From the NCBI GenBank assembly GCA_012517205.1, contig JAAYVL010000177.1, positions 1 to 56,022 of the forward strand: a stretch of 56,022 nt of DNA. The letters run 5' to 3'. Shown here one piece after another: positions 42,173-51,900 of the stretch. Within the stretch, counting starts at the first letter, position 1; the number at the start of each line of letters is the position of its first letter. The stretch comes from Verrucomicrobiota bacterium. GTDB taxonomy: Bacteria > Verrucomicrobiota > Verrucomicrobiia > Limisphaerales > UBA8199. Made by a program: the position numbers and the translations under genes. Below the pieces are notes generated by a model. That model was not told the DNA's origin, made no database searches, and saw only the letters and a list, made by a program, of their open reading frames with translations.

Positions 42173-43414
42173 TCATTTAATGTAGTCTTGCAGCGTAAAG
42201 ATCGGGAGCACCATGCTGATAAAGATCGTGCCGATGAACGCAGCGATGAAAAACAGCATCAGCGGCTCCATCAGCGCCACCGCCGTCTTCAATTCCCGAT
42301 CCAGGTCGCCCTCGGTGACATTGGCGATCCGCACCAGCTCCTGATCCAGCCGGCCGCTCTCCTCGGCCACCGAAATCATTTCCACCACCGAGCCGGGGAA
42401 CAGGCCGCGCGTCTCCGCCAGGCTCGTCCCCAACTCCCCGCCCTGCTGCACGCGCTCGATGGATTGCGCGACCGCGTCCACCAGAATCTGGTTGCCGATG
42501 GACTTGCGCGCCACGTTCAGCCCCTGCACCAGCGGCACCCCGGCGCCGAGCAACGTGCCCAGCATCCGGCAAAACCGCGCCATGGCAAACTGGGCCACCA
42601 GCGGCCCCACCACCGGCGACCGCAGCACCAGCCCCTCCCACACGCGCCGGCCTTTCTCCGAGGCAAACCAGGTCCGCAGCATGAACGCCGCCACTCCCAA
42701 TCCCACGGCCACGAACAGCCCGTAGCCCCGCACCAGGTTGCTCACCCCGATCACCACCTGCGTCGCCAGGGGCAGCGCGGCATTAAACCCCTTGAAGATG
42801 CCCTGAAAGCGCGGAATGAAGAACGTGAGGAGAAAAATCAACACCCCGATCGCCAGCACAAACAGGATGCTCGGATAAAGCATCGCCGACAGCACCTTGG
42901 AGCGCAGTTCCTTCTCGCGCGCCTGAAAGTCGGCGATCTGCGCCAGCACCAGGTCCAGGAACCCGCCCGTCTCCCCCGCCTGCACCATCGCGGTATAAAC
43001 CCGCGGAAACGTCTCCGGCGACTTCCCCATCGCATCCGCCAAAGACATGCCGTCCACGACCAGGTCATGGATTTCCCTCCACTTGGCGTTGGCGGCGGGC
43101 GAGGAAGCCTCCCGGTAAAGAATCACCAGCGCGCGGCTCAGCGGCACCCCGGCGGCCAGCAAACTCGAGAGCAGCCGCGTGAAGTTCTCCAGCTCCCGGC
43201 TCGAAACCCGGGCTGACCGCTTGCCGAACGACAACGCGGCCAGCGAGGCCGGCAGCGCAACCCCGGTGTCCGCGCCCGCTTTTTCCGCAAGGCTGACCGG
43301 GCGCAGCCCCAACTCGACCATTTGCGCGAAGGCCTCCGCCCGGCCCGCGGCTTCGAGTTCGCCCTGGGTCATCGCGCCGTTGGCCTGCAAGGCTTTGTAG
43401 TGAAAGAACGGCAT
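42173..43414 (-). CDS. gspF: Type II secretion inner-membrane platform protein GspF
   Basis: 413 residues with two copies of the T2SF domain (about 75-195 and 280-400). Three membrane helices are visible (about 178-198, 228-248, 383-403). It has ENFTRLLSSLLAAGVPLSRALVIL in the first repeat and ARFCRMLGTLLGAGVPLVQGLNVA in the second. It is the polytopic platform core. It starts 11 bp after gspE ends. Confidence 0.95.
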   Translation of the reverse strand: MPFFHYKALQANGAMTQGELEAAGRAEAFAQMVELGLRPVSLAEKAGADTGVALPASLAALSFGKRSARVSSRELENFTRLLSSLLAAGVPLSRALVILYREASSPAANAKWREIHDLVVDGMSLADAMGKSPETFPRVYTAMVQAGETGGFLDLVLAQIADFQAREKELRSKVLSAMLYPSILFVLAIGVLIFLLTFFIPRFQGIFKGFNAALPLATQVVIGVSNLVRGYGLFVAVGLGVAAFMLRTWFASEKGRRVWEGLVLRSPVVGPLVAQFAMARFCRMLGTLLGAGVPLVQGLNVARKSIGNQILVDAVAQSIERVQQGGELGTSLAETRGLFPGSVVEMISVAEESGRLDQELVRIANVTEGDLDRELKTAVALMEPLMLFFIAAFIGTIFISMVLPIFTLQDYIK

Positions 43415-43425
43415 GGCCGCATCCG

Positions 43426-45183
43426 TTACGGCGCGGACCGGGCCGCCGGTTCCTTGCCCGCCTCCGCCAGCGCCGTCTTTTGCGTGGTGCGCTCAATCTC
43501 TTTGGCGGTGGTCACGCTGAGCACCTCCTCGACGGTCGTGCGCCCCAGGCGAACCAGGCGCCAGCCGTCCTCGGCCAGGGTTTGCATGCCCGCGCGGCGG
43601 GCGGCATCCCGGATCGCGTCGCTCGAGGCATTCTTGAGGATCAACTGCCGAATCTCGTCGTCGCTGTCCATCCACTCGAAAATGGCGTGGCGGCCGTAGA
43701 AGCCGGTTTGGCGGCACGCCGGGCAGCCGACCGAACGATAAATCACGGTGGCGAGGGGGATGCCCACCTGCCCCTTGAACGCCCGGGCCGCCGGGGAATC
43801 GTCAGGCTGCTTGCACCGTTCGCACAGCACGCGCACCAGCCGCTGCGCCAGCACGGCTTCGAGCGACGAAGCCACCAGGTACGGCTCCACCCCCATATCC
43901 ACCAGCCGCGTCAGGGCCCCCGGCGCATCATTCGTATGCAGGGTCGAAAACACCAGGTGCCCCGTCAGCGAAGCCTGCACCGCGATCTGCGCCGTCTCCT
44001 GGTCGCGGATTTCGCCAATCAGAATCACGTCCGGGTCGTGGCGCAGTATCGAGCGCAGCCCCCGCGCGAACGTCAAGCCCGCCTTCTCCGAAACCTGTAT
44101 CTGGTTGACGCCGCGCAGTTGATACTCCACCGGGTCTTCGATGGTAATGATTTTGCGGTCCGCGTCATTGATCTCGTTGAGCGCGGTGTAGAGGGTCGAG
44201 GTCTTGCCGCTGCCGGTGGGGCCGGTGACCAGGATGATGCCGTGCGGCAGTTGCAGCACGCGCCGGAAGCAGCCCAATTCACGCTCGGCCATGCCCAGCT
44301 CGCCCATCCCGCGCAGGGTTGCGTTCTGCCGCAGCAACCGCAGCACCAGCGCCTCGCCATGCAGCATCGGAATCACCGAAACCCGGATGTCCACCTCCAC
44401 CTCCTCGATCCGGACCTTGATGCGCCCATCCTGCGGCAGCCGCTTTTCAGCAATGTTCAAGTGGCTGAGAATCTTGACCCGGGAAACAATCGCCGGCTGG
44501 AACCGCTTGATCTGCGCCGGCACCGGCACGTCCTGCAGCACGCCGTCAATCCGGTAGCGAATGCGGAACTCCTCCTCGAACGGCTCCAAATGGATGTCCG
44601 AAGCCCGCAGCTCGATCGCATCCCGCAGCACCTGGTTGACGAAGCGGATGATGGACGCCTCCTCCGCGGCGGCGTCCAGGTCGGTGTCCTCCTCGTGGCG
44701 CTCATCCACCACCATGAAGGACGCTTCCTCGTTCAGCGTGCCCAGCGTATCCGCGCCCACCCCCAGCCGCTTTTTCATTTCCCGCTGGATGGCTTCACTG
44801 GCGGCCAGCACCGGCTTGAGCGGCAACCCGGTCAGGGTCTTGAGCGTATCCAGCCCCTGCGTTGCGAACAGGCGGCTGGTGGCCACTTCCACGGCGCCAT
44901 TGCTGCGCCGCAGCGGCAACAACCCCTCTTTTAACAGAATCCGCGCGGGAAACAGCGATAGCAACTCGCGATCCGGCTCGACATCCTCCAGGGTCGTATA
45001 CGCCAGGTCGTATTCCCGCGCCAGCCAGCGGAGCACATCCGCCTCCTCGCGCAGGGGCGCCTGCGTGCCGCCCGGGTTTTGCCGCAGCAGGGTCGCCGCG
45101 TCAGCCGCCGCCAGTTGGCGGGCGGCCACCATCCGGTCGAGCAACTGCTTCCAGGCGGCTTCCTGGGCTGCCAATTCACTCAT
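43426..45183 (-). CDS. gspE: Type II secretion ATPase GspE
   Basis: 585 residues from the ATG at 45183. N1E/MshEN-type domain, then the motor: Walker A VTGPTGSGKTSTLYTAL, the Asp box TIEDPVEYQLRGVNQIQV, Walker B DPDVILIGEIRDQETA, His box TGHLVFSTLHTNDAPGALTRLVDMG. The four-cysteine zinc site is present as CERCKQ... and CPACRQTGFYGR. The zinc site and order are those of GspE/PilB. The frame continues upstream to 45234 without conservation. It powers pseudopilus assembly from the cytoplasmic face. Confidence 0.95.
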   Translation of the reverse strand: MSELAAQEAAWKQLLDRMVAARQLAAADAATLLRQNPGGTQAPLREEADVLRWLAREYDLAYTTLEDVEPDRELLSLFPARILLKEGLLPLRRSNGAVEVATSRLFATQGLDTLKTLTGLPLKPVLAASEAIQREMKKRLGVGADTLGTLNEEASFMVVDERHEEDTDLDAAAEEASIIRFVNQVLRDAIELRASDIHLEPFEEEFRIRYRIDGVLQDVPVPAQIKRFQPAIVSRVKILSHLNIAEKRLPQDGRIKVRIEEVEVDIRVSVIPMLHGEALVLRLLRQNATLRGMGELGMAERELGCFRRVLQLPHGIILVTGPTGSGKTSTLYTALNEINDADRKIITIEDPVEYQLRGVNQIQVSEKAGLTFARGLRSILRHDPDVILIGEIRDQETAQIAVQASLTGHLVFSTLHTNDAPGALTRLVDMGVEPYLVASSLEAVLAQRLVRVLCERCKQPDDSPAARAFKGQVGIPLATVIYRSVGCPACRQTGFYGRHAIFEWMDSDDEIRQLILKNASSDAIRDAARRAGMQTLAEDGWRLVRLGRTTVEEVLSVTTAKEIERTTQKTALAEAGKEPAARSAP

Positions 45184-45274
45184 GGGCGAACCTTCGCCGC
45201 GGGGGCCGGAGGCGGAAGCGCGGGGAAGGGGCAAACCGTCTTTCCGCGGACCGCGCTTCGCGCCGGGCGCCCGC

Positions 45275-45823
45275 TCACAGCAAGCCGTTGAGCACCGCGA
45301 TGGCTTCCTGCCGCGGCGTCAGCAGCTCGCGCAGGGCCGCCTGGGCCTTCTCCATCTCCGCCTGTTTGGCTTTGCGGGAAGCGGCGTATTTCTCCAACGC
45401 CGCCTTGAGCTCCGCCTTCGGCGCCTTGGCGTCAATCGCCTTCTGCAAGGCCTCCGCTTCCGGGCTGGGCGCGCCAAAGAACCCTCCGCGCCGCGCCGCG
45501 CCTGGATCGCTCGGCGGCGCGCCGTCGCCCGGCCGCGGCCCGCGGCCCATCATCCCGCGGCCCAGGCCGCTGAAAGCTTCCCGCTGCAAATCCCGCACCT
45601 TTTGCACGCGCGGTTGAATCGCCTTCCATTCCTCGTCGCTGGTCACCTCCAGCATTTCCCGGGTGCGTTCCATCATGCGTTGCTGGAATTGCGCCGGATC
45701 AAAATTGCCGCGCCCCGGCCGGCCGCCGGGAGGAGCGCCGCCCGGCTGCGCCACGACTTGATCGGCTCCCAGGCTCATCACCGCCGCCAGCCCCGCCATC
45801 ACTAACCATTGATTCATTTTCAT
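45275..45823 (-). CDS. Small exported Gln/Arg-rich protein upstream of the secretion genes
   Basis: 182 residues. A signal peptide (MKMNQWLVMAGLAAVMSLGADQVVA) is followed by a Gly/Pro-rich segment, then helices rich in Arg, Glu, Gln and Ala (FDPAQFQQRMMERTREMLEVTSDEEWKAIQPRVQKV and KAELKAALEKYAASRKAKQAEMEKAQAALRELLTPRQEAIAVLNGLL). The overall pattern of a periplasmic helical protein with LT..Q-type motifs recalls Spy/CpxP stress proteins, but the match is loose. It ends 91 bp before gspE and has a sigma-54-like promoter about 85 bp upstream, so it may head the secretion operon. Confidence 0.75.
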   Translation of the reverse strand: MKMNQWLVMAGLAAVMSLGADQVVAQPGGAPPGGRPGRGNFDPAQFQQRMMERTREMLEVTSDEEWKAIQPRVQKVRDLQREAFSGLGRGMMGRGPRPGDGAPPSDPGAARRGGFFGAPSPEAEALQKAIDAKAPKAELKAALEKYAASRKAKQAEMEKAQAALRELLTPRQEAIAVLNGLL

Positions 45824-46049
45824 ACTTATTTCTTTTACGGTTTGGTTGTATGCGGCGCCAAAACGCGCGTCCGCGCCGTCTCGAGCCGCACGATGCCGTG
45901 GTATATTGCAGATGGCGTGCCAAGCGCCCAAGGCCTTGGATTTCGCAGGTTTAGCCGTGGCGCTGCGCAAGCTTTGCTCGCTTGCGTCCCGCCACTGCGC
46001 AGAGGTTGCGCAGTCCAACGAAACGGCGGAGATAGCCCGGGGCCACGCG
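45824..46049. other. Gap with sigma-54-like promoter
   Basis: Lies between the exported-protein gene and rnhC. It holds the sigma-54-type box at 45907-45922 and GC-rich inverted repeats around 45960-46015. No gene is seen. Confidence 0.5.
45907..45922 (-). promoter_or_regulatory. Sigma-54 (-24/-12) promoter before the secretion cluster
   Basis: On the minus strand TTGGCACGCCATCTGCA: TGGCACG-N4-CTGCA against the consensus TGGCACG-N4-TTGCA, one mismatch, with GG and GC exactly 10 nt apart. Predicted start near 45896, giving a leader of about 73 nt to the ATG at 45823. It would need an enhancer-binding activator, not found here. Confidence 0.65.
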
Positions 46050-47015
46050 CTACGCGCGTCGCCGCCATTCGGTTTTCGGCGGCTCGGGCAACCCCTGGGC
46101 GCGATAGGCGGTGCGGAAGTGCATCTTCGCCACCTTGGCCAGCCCTTCGGCGCCCAGCCGGTCAACGATCTCCCGCGCCGCCGCATCCACCGCGGCCGAA
46201 GCGCCCTTGGGCAATTTCCGGCCGCACTGTTTCTCCAGCGCGCCCAGGCGGGTGACGAATTCATGCCGGGCCAGGATCGAAGCCGCCGCCACGGTGAGGT
46301 CTTCCTCGGCCCGATGTTTCTGCACCAGCTCAATCTCCCGCCCCAACCCCATCAGCGCCCGGGCCACGGTTTCCTTGCTGTGGGCGAACTGGTCGCTGAT
46401 GGCCCGCACCGGCGGAGGATTCATCCGCTGCCGCTGCTGCATCAGGTTCTCAATCACCCGCGCGTGCCCCCAGGCCAGAATGGCGTTGACGCTGCCCATC
46501 TTCCCATACAGCCGGTTGTAGGCTTCGTTGCCAATGGGCACCACCGTCGTGACGCCGCCGGGCGTTTTGCGAATCAGTTCCGCCAGGTCCTTGATGCGCT
46601 TTTCACTGGTGATGTTCTTCGAGTCGCGCACCCCCGCCTCCGCCCAGGCCTTGACGACGCTCGCGTTGGCGTAGGCGCCGGCAATGCAAAGCGGCCCGAA
46701 GAAATCGCCTTTGCCGCTTTCGTCCACCCCCAGCCGCGGCAGCAGCAGATCGGGATTCAGCACCGCCTCATATCCCAGCCGCGCCTCCTTGAGAATCTCC
46801 GGCTCCAGCACAAACTCGACAAACTCTTGCGTGCCCTTGCCCTGCACCACCAGCTTGCCGCTCTCGTAGAAAACCACGCTGGTCTTCTCCTTGTCCGCCG
46901 CAAACCGCGCATACGGCACCGGCCGAAACTGGTAAAAATGCGCCTGCAGCCAGCTCCGGAGGGCGGCCGCCTGCGCCTCGGTGAGCTTGCCGGTATAGGA
47001 GGTCAACGGTTTCAC
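46050..47015 (-). CDS. rnhC: Ribonuclease HIII
   Basis: 321 residues from the GTG at 47015. The N-terminal TBP-like substrate-binding domain (about 1-90, with YARFAADKEKTSVVFYESGKLVVQGKGTQEF) is followed by the RNase HII-like catalytic domain with GVDESGKGDFFGPLCIAG (Asp and Glu active-site residues), GVRDSKNITSEKRI, ISDQFAHS and KHRAEEDLTVAAASILAR. It removes RNA from RNA-DNA hybrids. I chose the GTG because TTGCCC/17/TACGAT lies 12 nt before it; the frame also stays open to an ATG at 47123, adding 36 unconserved residues. It is divergent from mutY. Confidence 0.93.
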   Translation of the reverse strand: MKPLTSYTGKLTEAQAAALRSWLQAHFYQFRPVPYARFAADKEKTSVVFYESGKLVVQGKGTQEFVEFVLEPEILKEARLGYEAVLNPDLLLPRLGVDESGKGDFFGPLCIAGAYANASVVKAWAEAGVRDSKNITSEKRIKDLAELIRKTPGGVTTVVPIGNEAYNRLYGKMGSVNAILAWGHARVIENLMQQRQRMNPPPVRAISDQFAHSKETVARALMGLGREIELVQKHRAEEDLTVAAASILARHEFVTRLGALEKQCGRKLPKGASAAVDAAAREIVDRLGAEGLAKVAKMHFRTAYRAQGLPEPPKTEWRRRA

Positions 47016-47027
47016 ACGAATGCCGGC

Positions 47028-47056
47028 ATCGTAAAGCGACGGCGGCGGCAGGGCAA
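47028..47056 (-). promoter_or_regulatory. Promoter supporting the GTG start of rnhC
   Basis: TTGCCC (47056-47051), 17-nt spacer, TACGAT (47033-47028), 12 nt to GTG 47015. The expected leader is only about 5 nt. Confidence 0.45.
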
Positions 47057-47162
47057 GCCAGCCGTAAGCCAAAGGACGCCCCCGGCGCGGCGCGCAACTT
47101 CCCGCGCCGCGCTTCTTTCGCATTTCCGATTCCGGCCTTCCGCCTTAGGCTTCGGCATCGCG

Positions 47163-48248
47163 ATGAAGAATGGCGACATCGTCCAAAAGCTGCTGGCGTG
47201 GTTCGCGCGCCACGCGCGCGACCTGCCCTGGCGCCGCACGCGCGACCCCTACGCCATCTGGGTTTCCGAAATCATGCTCCAGCAAACCCAGGTCAAAACC
47301 GTCCTGCCCTATTGGCGGCGCTGGCTGCGGGCGCTGCCCCATCTCGCCGCCCTGGCGGACGCCCCGCCCGCCACCCTGCACAAACTCTGGGAGGGGCTCG
47401 GCTATTACGCCCGGGTGCGCAACCTGCAGCGCGCGGCGCAAATCATCCAGCAACAACACCACGGCCGCTTCCCGCGCGACTTCGACGCGGTGCGGGCGCT
47501 GCCGGGCATCGGGCGCTACACCGCCGGGGCCATCTGCAGCATCGCTTTCAACCAGCCGCGGCCCGTCCTGGATGGCAACGTGATGCGGGTGCTGGCGCGG
47601 CTTTATGGCGTCGCCGGAAACCCGCGCGCGGGCCGGGCCAACGCGCGATTGTGGGAGCTGGCGGAAGCCCTGGTGCGGCGCGCGGCCGGGCTCCGGGCGC
47701 GCCGCGGCTGCGCGGCGTTGAACCAGTCGCTGATGGAACTGGGGGCGCTCGTATGCGCGCCGCGCCAGCCCCGGTGCGCGCTATGCCCGGTGTCCGGCGC
47801 GTGCGTGGCGCACCGCACGGGCCGGGTGGCGGAACTGCCGGAGCGCCCGCGGCGAACCCGGCCGACGCCGCGGCGGTTCATGGCGTTTGTGGTGGATCGG
47901 CACGGACGGGTTCTCGTGCGGCAACGCCCCGCCGGGGGGGTGAACGCGCGCCTGTGGGAGTTCCCCAATGTCGAGGTCGCGCCCGGAGATTCCGATGCGC
48001 GGGCGGCGGCGCGCAAAGCTCTCGGGAGATTGCCGGCGGCGCTGGAACCGCTGGCCGTCCTCCCACACACCATCACGCGCTACCGCATCACGCTGGCGGC
48101 ATATCGGGCGGCCTGGCGCGGTGAAACCACCCCCTCCCGGGCCGGCGCCCGGTGGGTGGAGCGGCGCGCCTTGAACCAACTGGCCTTTGCCGGCGCCCAC
48201 CGGAAGATTCTGCGGCAACTCCAGGCCGGGCCAGGCAAACCGTCTTAA
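47163..48248 (+). CDS. mutY: Adenine DNA glycosylase
   Basis: 361 residues. LPWRRTRDPYAIWVSEIMLQQTQVKTVLPYW is the MutY start with the catalytic Glu region. LPGIGRYTAGAICSIAF is the helix-hairpin-helix and VLDGNVMRVLARL holds the catalytic Asp. The iron-sulfur cysteines are C-x6-C-x2-C-x5-C (VCAPRQPRCALCPVSGAC). The C-terminal NUDIX-like domain that recognises 8-oxoG begins near 235 (RFMAFVVDRHGRVLVRQRP, LWEFPNVEV). It removes A opposite 8-oxoG. The ATG at 47163 gives the normal length; the frame is open far upstream but that part is antisense to rnhC. Confidence 0.96.
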   Translation: MKNGDIVQKLLAWFARHARDLPWRRTRDPYAIWVSEIMLQQTQVKTVLPYWRRWLRALPHLAALADAPPATLHKLWEGLGYYARVRNLQRAAQIIQQQHHGRFPRDFDAVRALPGIGRYTAGAICSIAFNQPRPVLDGNVMRVLARLYGVAGNPRAGRANARLWELAEALVRRAAGLRARRGCAALNQSLMELGALVCAPRQPRCALCPVSGACVAHRTGRVAELPERPRRTRPTPRRFMAFVVDRHGRVLVRQRPAGGVNARLWEFPNVEVAPGDSDARAAARKALGRLPAALEPLAVLPHTITRYRITLAAYRAAWRGETTPSRAGARWVERRALNQLAFAGAHRKILRQLQAGPGKPS

Positions 48249-48356
48249 CGGCCCGCGCCGGAACCGGGAACCCGGCATTTGCCGGCCCGGAAGCGGCCAG
48301 CCCGGCGCGATTCCCTGCTTGATCCCGGCGAACGCCCGGCTCATGCTGCGGGTTGT

Positions 48357-48764
48357 ATGAAGTTCCTCATTCTGCTTTCGTTGGTGCTGTGCCTGCCCGG
48401 CGCCGGATCCAGCCGCGCCGATGAAACCAACGCGCCCGCCCTTACCCTCAGCGCCGCCCAGGCCGGCGAATACATCGGGAAGCAGGCCACGGTGACCGGC
48501 GTTGTGGCCCAGGTCAGCATCCGGCCCAGCATCACCTTCCTGAACTTTGACAAGAAATACCCCGCCAGCCCCTTCGCCGCGATCATTCGCAGCCGCCATA
48601 CCAATCAATTCGAGAATCTGCCCAACCTCAGCGGCAAGGCCGTCGCCGTCAGCGGCAAAATCATTGACTACAACGGCAAAGCCGAAATGGAGCTGACCCG
48701 CAAAACGCAACTCAAGCTCCTCACCAACGCCCCGCCGCCCGCCCCGGCGCCGCCGGCGCCTTGA
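48357..48764 (+). CDS. Exported OB-fold-like protein
   Basis: 135 residues from the ATG at 48357. A signal peptide (MKFLILLSLVLCLPGAGSSRA) is followed by a single small beta domain: LSAAQAGEYIGKQATVTGVVAQVSIRPSITFLNFDKKYPASPFAAIIRSR and LSGKAVAVSGKIIDYNGKAEMELTRKTQLKLL, ending in an Ala/Pro tail. The xGKxVTVxGxV...FLNFDKxYPxxxFxAxI pattern is that of exported OB-fold proteins related to tRNA_anti/nuclease-associated domains. Ligand and role are unknown. It lies 108 bp after mutY. Confidence 0.72.
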   Translation: MKFLILLSLVLCLPGAGSSRADETNAPALTLSAAQAGEYIGKQATVTGVVAQVSIRPSITFLNFDKKYPASPFAAIIRSRHTNQFENLPNLSGKAVAVSGKIIDYNGKAEMELTRKTQLKLLTNAPPPAPAPPAP

Positions 48765-48916
48765 ATATCCACCGGCGCGGCCGCGTCGTGCCTGGAGCAA
48801 ACAAACGCTTGGCCCGGCGCGCAACCGGCGCTATCGTGTCCGCGGAATCAGAATGGCCGGGCCGGGCGCGACCAGCCCCGGCCCACAACCCGCCAGAGTA
48901 ACTTCAACGCTTTATT

Positions 48917-51900
48917 ATGATGACTGAGATGCAACCGGGTTCAACCTCCAGGAAACCGCGCCGCTGGCTCCGGGCGCTGGCCTGGGGCGGCGGCCTACTG
49001 GCCGCCCTGCTCCTCCTCGTTTATTTCATCGCCACCAGCTCCGGCTTCTTCACGCGCGTGATTCTGCCCCGCGTCAGCCGCGCGATGAATGCCCAAATCA
49101 CTGTGCGCAAGGCGGAAATCCGCCCTTTCCGGCAGGTCGTTCTGCACGATCTCAAAGTGCAGACCACCGGGGCGGAGCCGCTGGCCACCGTGGCCGAAGC
49201 GCGCCTGCGCTACCACCTCCTGGCCATCCTCGGCGGCAATTTCCGCGTGGATGAACTCACGCTGGCTTCGCCCACGATCACCGTGGTCGAAAACCCCGAT
49301 GGCACCAGCAACCTGGACCCGCTGTGGGCAACGCCCGCCGCCCCCCCGGTCGAAAAATCGCCGCCGCCCGCCCCCGCGCCCGCCCGCCCGCTCCGGGTGG
49401 ACCTGAAACAGCTCGCCCTCCGGGACGCCACCTTTCGCCAGGTCAAAAACCACGCCCAGGGCCCGCCCGACCTCCTCGAACTCGCCCGGGTCAACGTCAC
49501 CGTGGAGGATTTGAAAAACGGCCAGCCGGGCCGGCTGACCCTGGCGGGCGACCTGCGCCTGACCGGCTCCAACGCCCTGCTGCACGCGCAACTGGAGGGC
49601 CGCTATGACTTCGCCCTGGCGGCGGATTTACAGCCGGCTTCCCTCAAGGGCAGCGCCCGACTGGACGTCCGCCGCGCCGAAAACGCCCTGGCCGGCTTCG
49701 CCGGGGTCCACGGCGCGCTCGACGCGGAAGTCACGCCCACCGAGGTCAAAGAAGCAGCCCTGCGCATCCATAAAAACGACGTGTCCCTGGGCGAACTGCG
49801 CGCCAGCGGCCCCCTCGCGCTCGAAGCGCTCGAAGGCCGCCTGGACCTCTCCCTGACCGGCATAGATCACCAGCTCCTGAACCTGTTCGGCGCGCCGCAC
49901 GGCCTGGACTTCGGCCCCACCACCCTCCGCTCGACGCATCAAATCGAGCTGTCCCGCGGCGGCACGAACATCACCGCCCGCGGCCAGGTGGAGGTCAGCC
50001 GCTTTCAGGTGACCCGCGCCGGCCAGACCACGCCCCAATTCGATCTTCACCAGGAATACGACCTCACCCTGGACTTCGGGCAAAAGACCGCCCTGGCGCG
50101 CCAACTGGCGCTGACCGGCACCCAGAACGGCCGCCCGCTGCTCCAGGGCGACCTCACCCACCCGATGCCCCTCTCCTGGGGAGACACCCACAGTTCCCTG
50201 GGCGACTCGACGTTCAGCTTCACGCTCACGGACCTCAACCTGGCCGACTGGAAACCGTTCCTGGACGAAGTGGCCACCGCGGGCCGGGTGACCGCCCGCG
50301 CCCAGATCCTCTCGCAACAGGGCGGCCGGCAAATCACGTTCAACCTCGACTCCCAAATTGACCACCTGGCAACCCAGGTCGGCGGCCAGCCGCTTGCGGA
50401 AGCCGCGGTGACCTTGCAGGCCAGCGGCCAGGCCACCGACCTCAACCAATTCAACCTCGCCAGCTTCAAACTCGAAATCGCGCACCGCAACCAGATGCTG
50501 GCCGCGGCGTCCGGCTCCGGCGTCTGCGATTTGGCGGCCGAAACCGCCGATCTGAAACTTGCCGCCCGGGCGATGCTGGCCCCGCTGCTCCAGGCCCTGC
50601 CGCAACCGGAAATCAACCTCGCCTCCGGCACGCTCGAGCTCAACGCCCGCCTGGCCCGGCAGCCGCAGTCGCAAACGCTCGCCGGCCAGGCCACCCTCGC
50701 CGACCTCACCGCCCAATGGGGCGAAAACGCCGTCCGCCACCTGGGCGCCCGGGCGGATTTCGACGTGGGCCTGACCCCGCGGGAAATCCAAGTCCGCCAG
50801 CTCGCCGGCACGCTGACGCAGGACGCCCGGGACGGCGGGCGCTTCGACCTGGCCGCGAAGTATCACCGGGAAAAAGAGACCGTTGAGCTGACCGCCCGGT
50901 TGACGGATTTCAACCAGCACGGCGCGGGCCCCTTCCTCGAACCGCTGCTGGCGAATCAAAAGCTGGTGTCCGTGGACATCAACGCCCAGGCCACCGCCCA
51001 ATACGATCCCCGCGGCGCGTCCGCCGTAAAGGCGGACCTGCAAGTGGCCAACCTCGTCGTCGCCGACCCGAAACAGCCGGCCCCCGGCGCTCCGCTGGCG
51101 GCCACGATGCGCCTGGACGCCTCCGCGCGCCAGCAAAAAGCCGAGGTGCGCCAGTTCCAGTTGGCGCTCACGCCCACCGCGCGCGCGACCAACCAGCTCC
51201 AGCTCACCGGCTGGGTGGACTGGTCCCGCACCAACGCCCTCCAGGGCGACCTCAAACTGACGGCCGAGGCGCTGGACCTGACCCGCTACTACGACCTTTT
51301 CATGGCCGACACCCCGGCCGCCGCGCGCGAAACCCCCGCGGCCCCGGACGCGTCCGCGCCGGCGGCGGCCAGCCCGGAACCCGAGGCCCTGACGCTGCCC
51401 TTCCACCACTTCACCGCCCACGCGGCCATCTCCCGGTTGTACCTGCGCGAACTGGAAATCGCCGACGCCCAGGCCACCGTCCGGATTGACGGCGGCCGGG
51501 TCGTGGTCAACCCATGCCAACTCACGCTCAACGGCGCGCCCGCCGACGCCACCGCCGACCTGGACCTCGGCGTGCCCGGCTGGAAATACGCCCTGGCGTT
51601 CAACGCGCAAGCCCTCCCGCTGCCGCCGCTGATCAACTCCTTCCAGCCGGACCTCAAAGGCCAGCTCAGCGGCACGGCAAGCGCCCAGGGCAACCTCAAC
51701 GGCACGGGCTTCACCGGCGCCAGCCTCCAAAAGCACCTCGCCGGCCAGTTCGATATGACCCTCACCAATCTCAACTTCGCGCTCGTCAGCCTCGAAGGCA
51801 AAACCTGGTACACCCGCGTCCTCAAAACCGTGGTCAACGTCATCGGCACCCTCCCCGAGCTGGCCCAAAACCCCGCGGGCACCGTCCTGTCCCTGCTCAC

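Noticed and set aside
30962-45183. The cluster as a type IV pilus locus
   Set aside because: Five pseudopilins of G/H/I/J/K type, including a long GspK, and no pilT, pilB-C-D set or pilY. A T2SS is the better reading despite the pil-like order.
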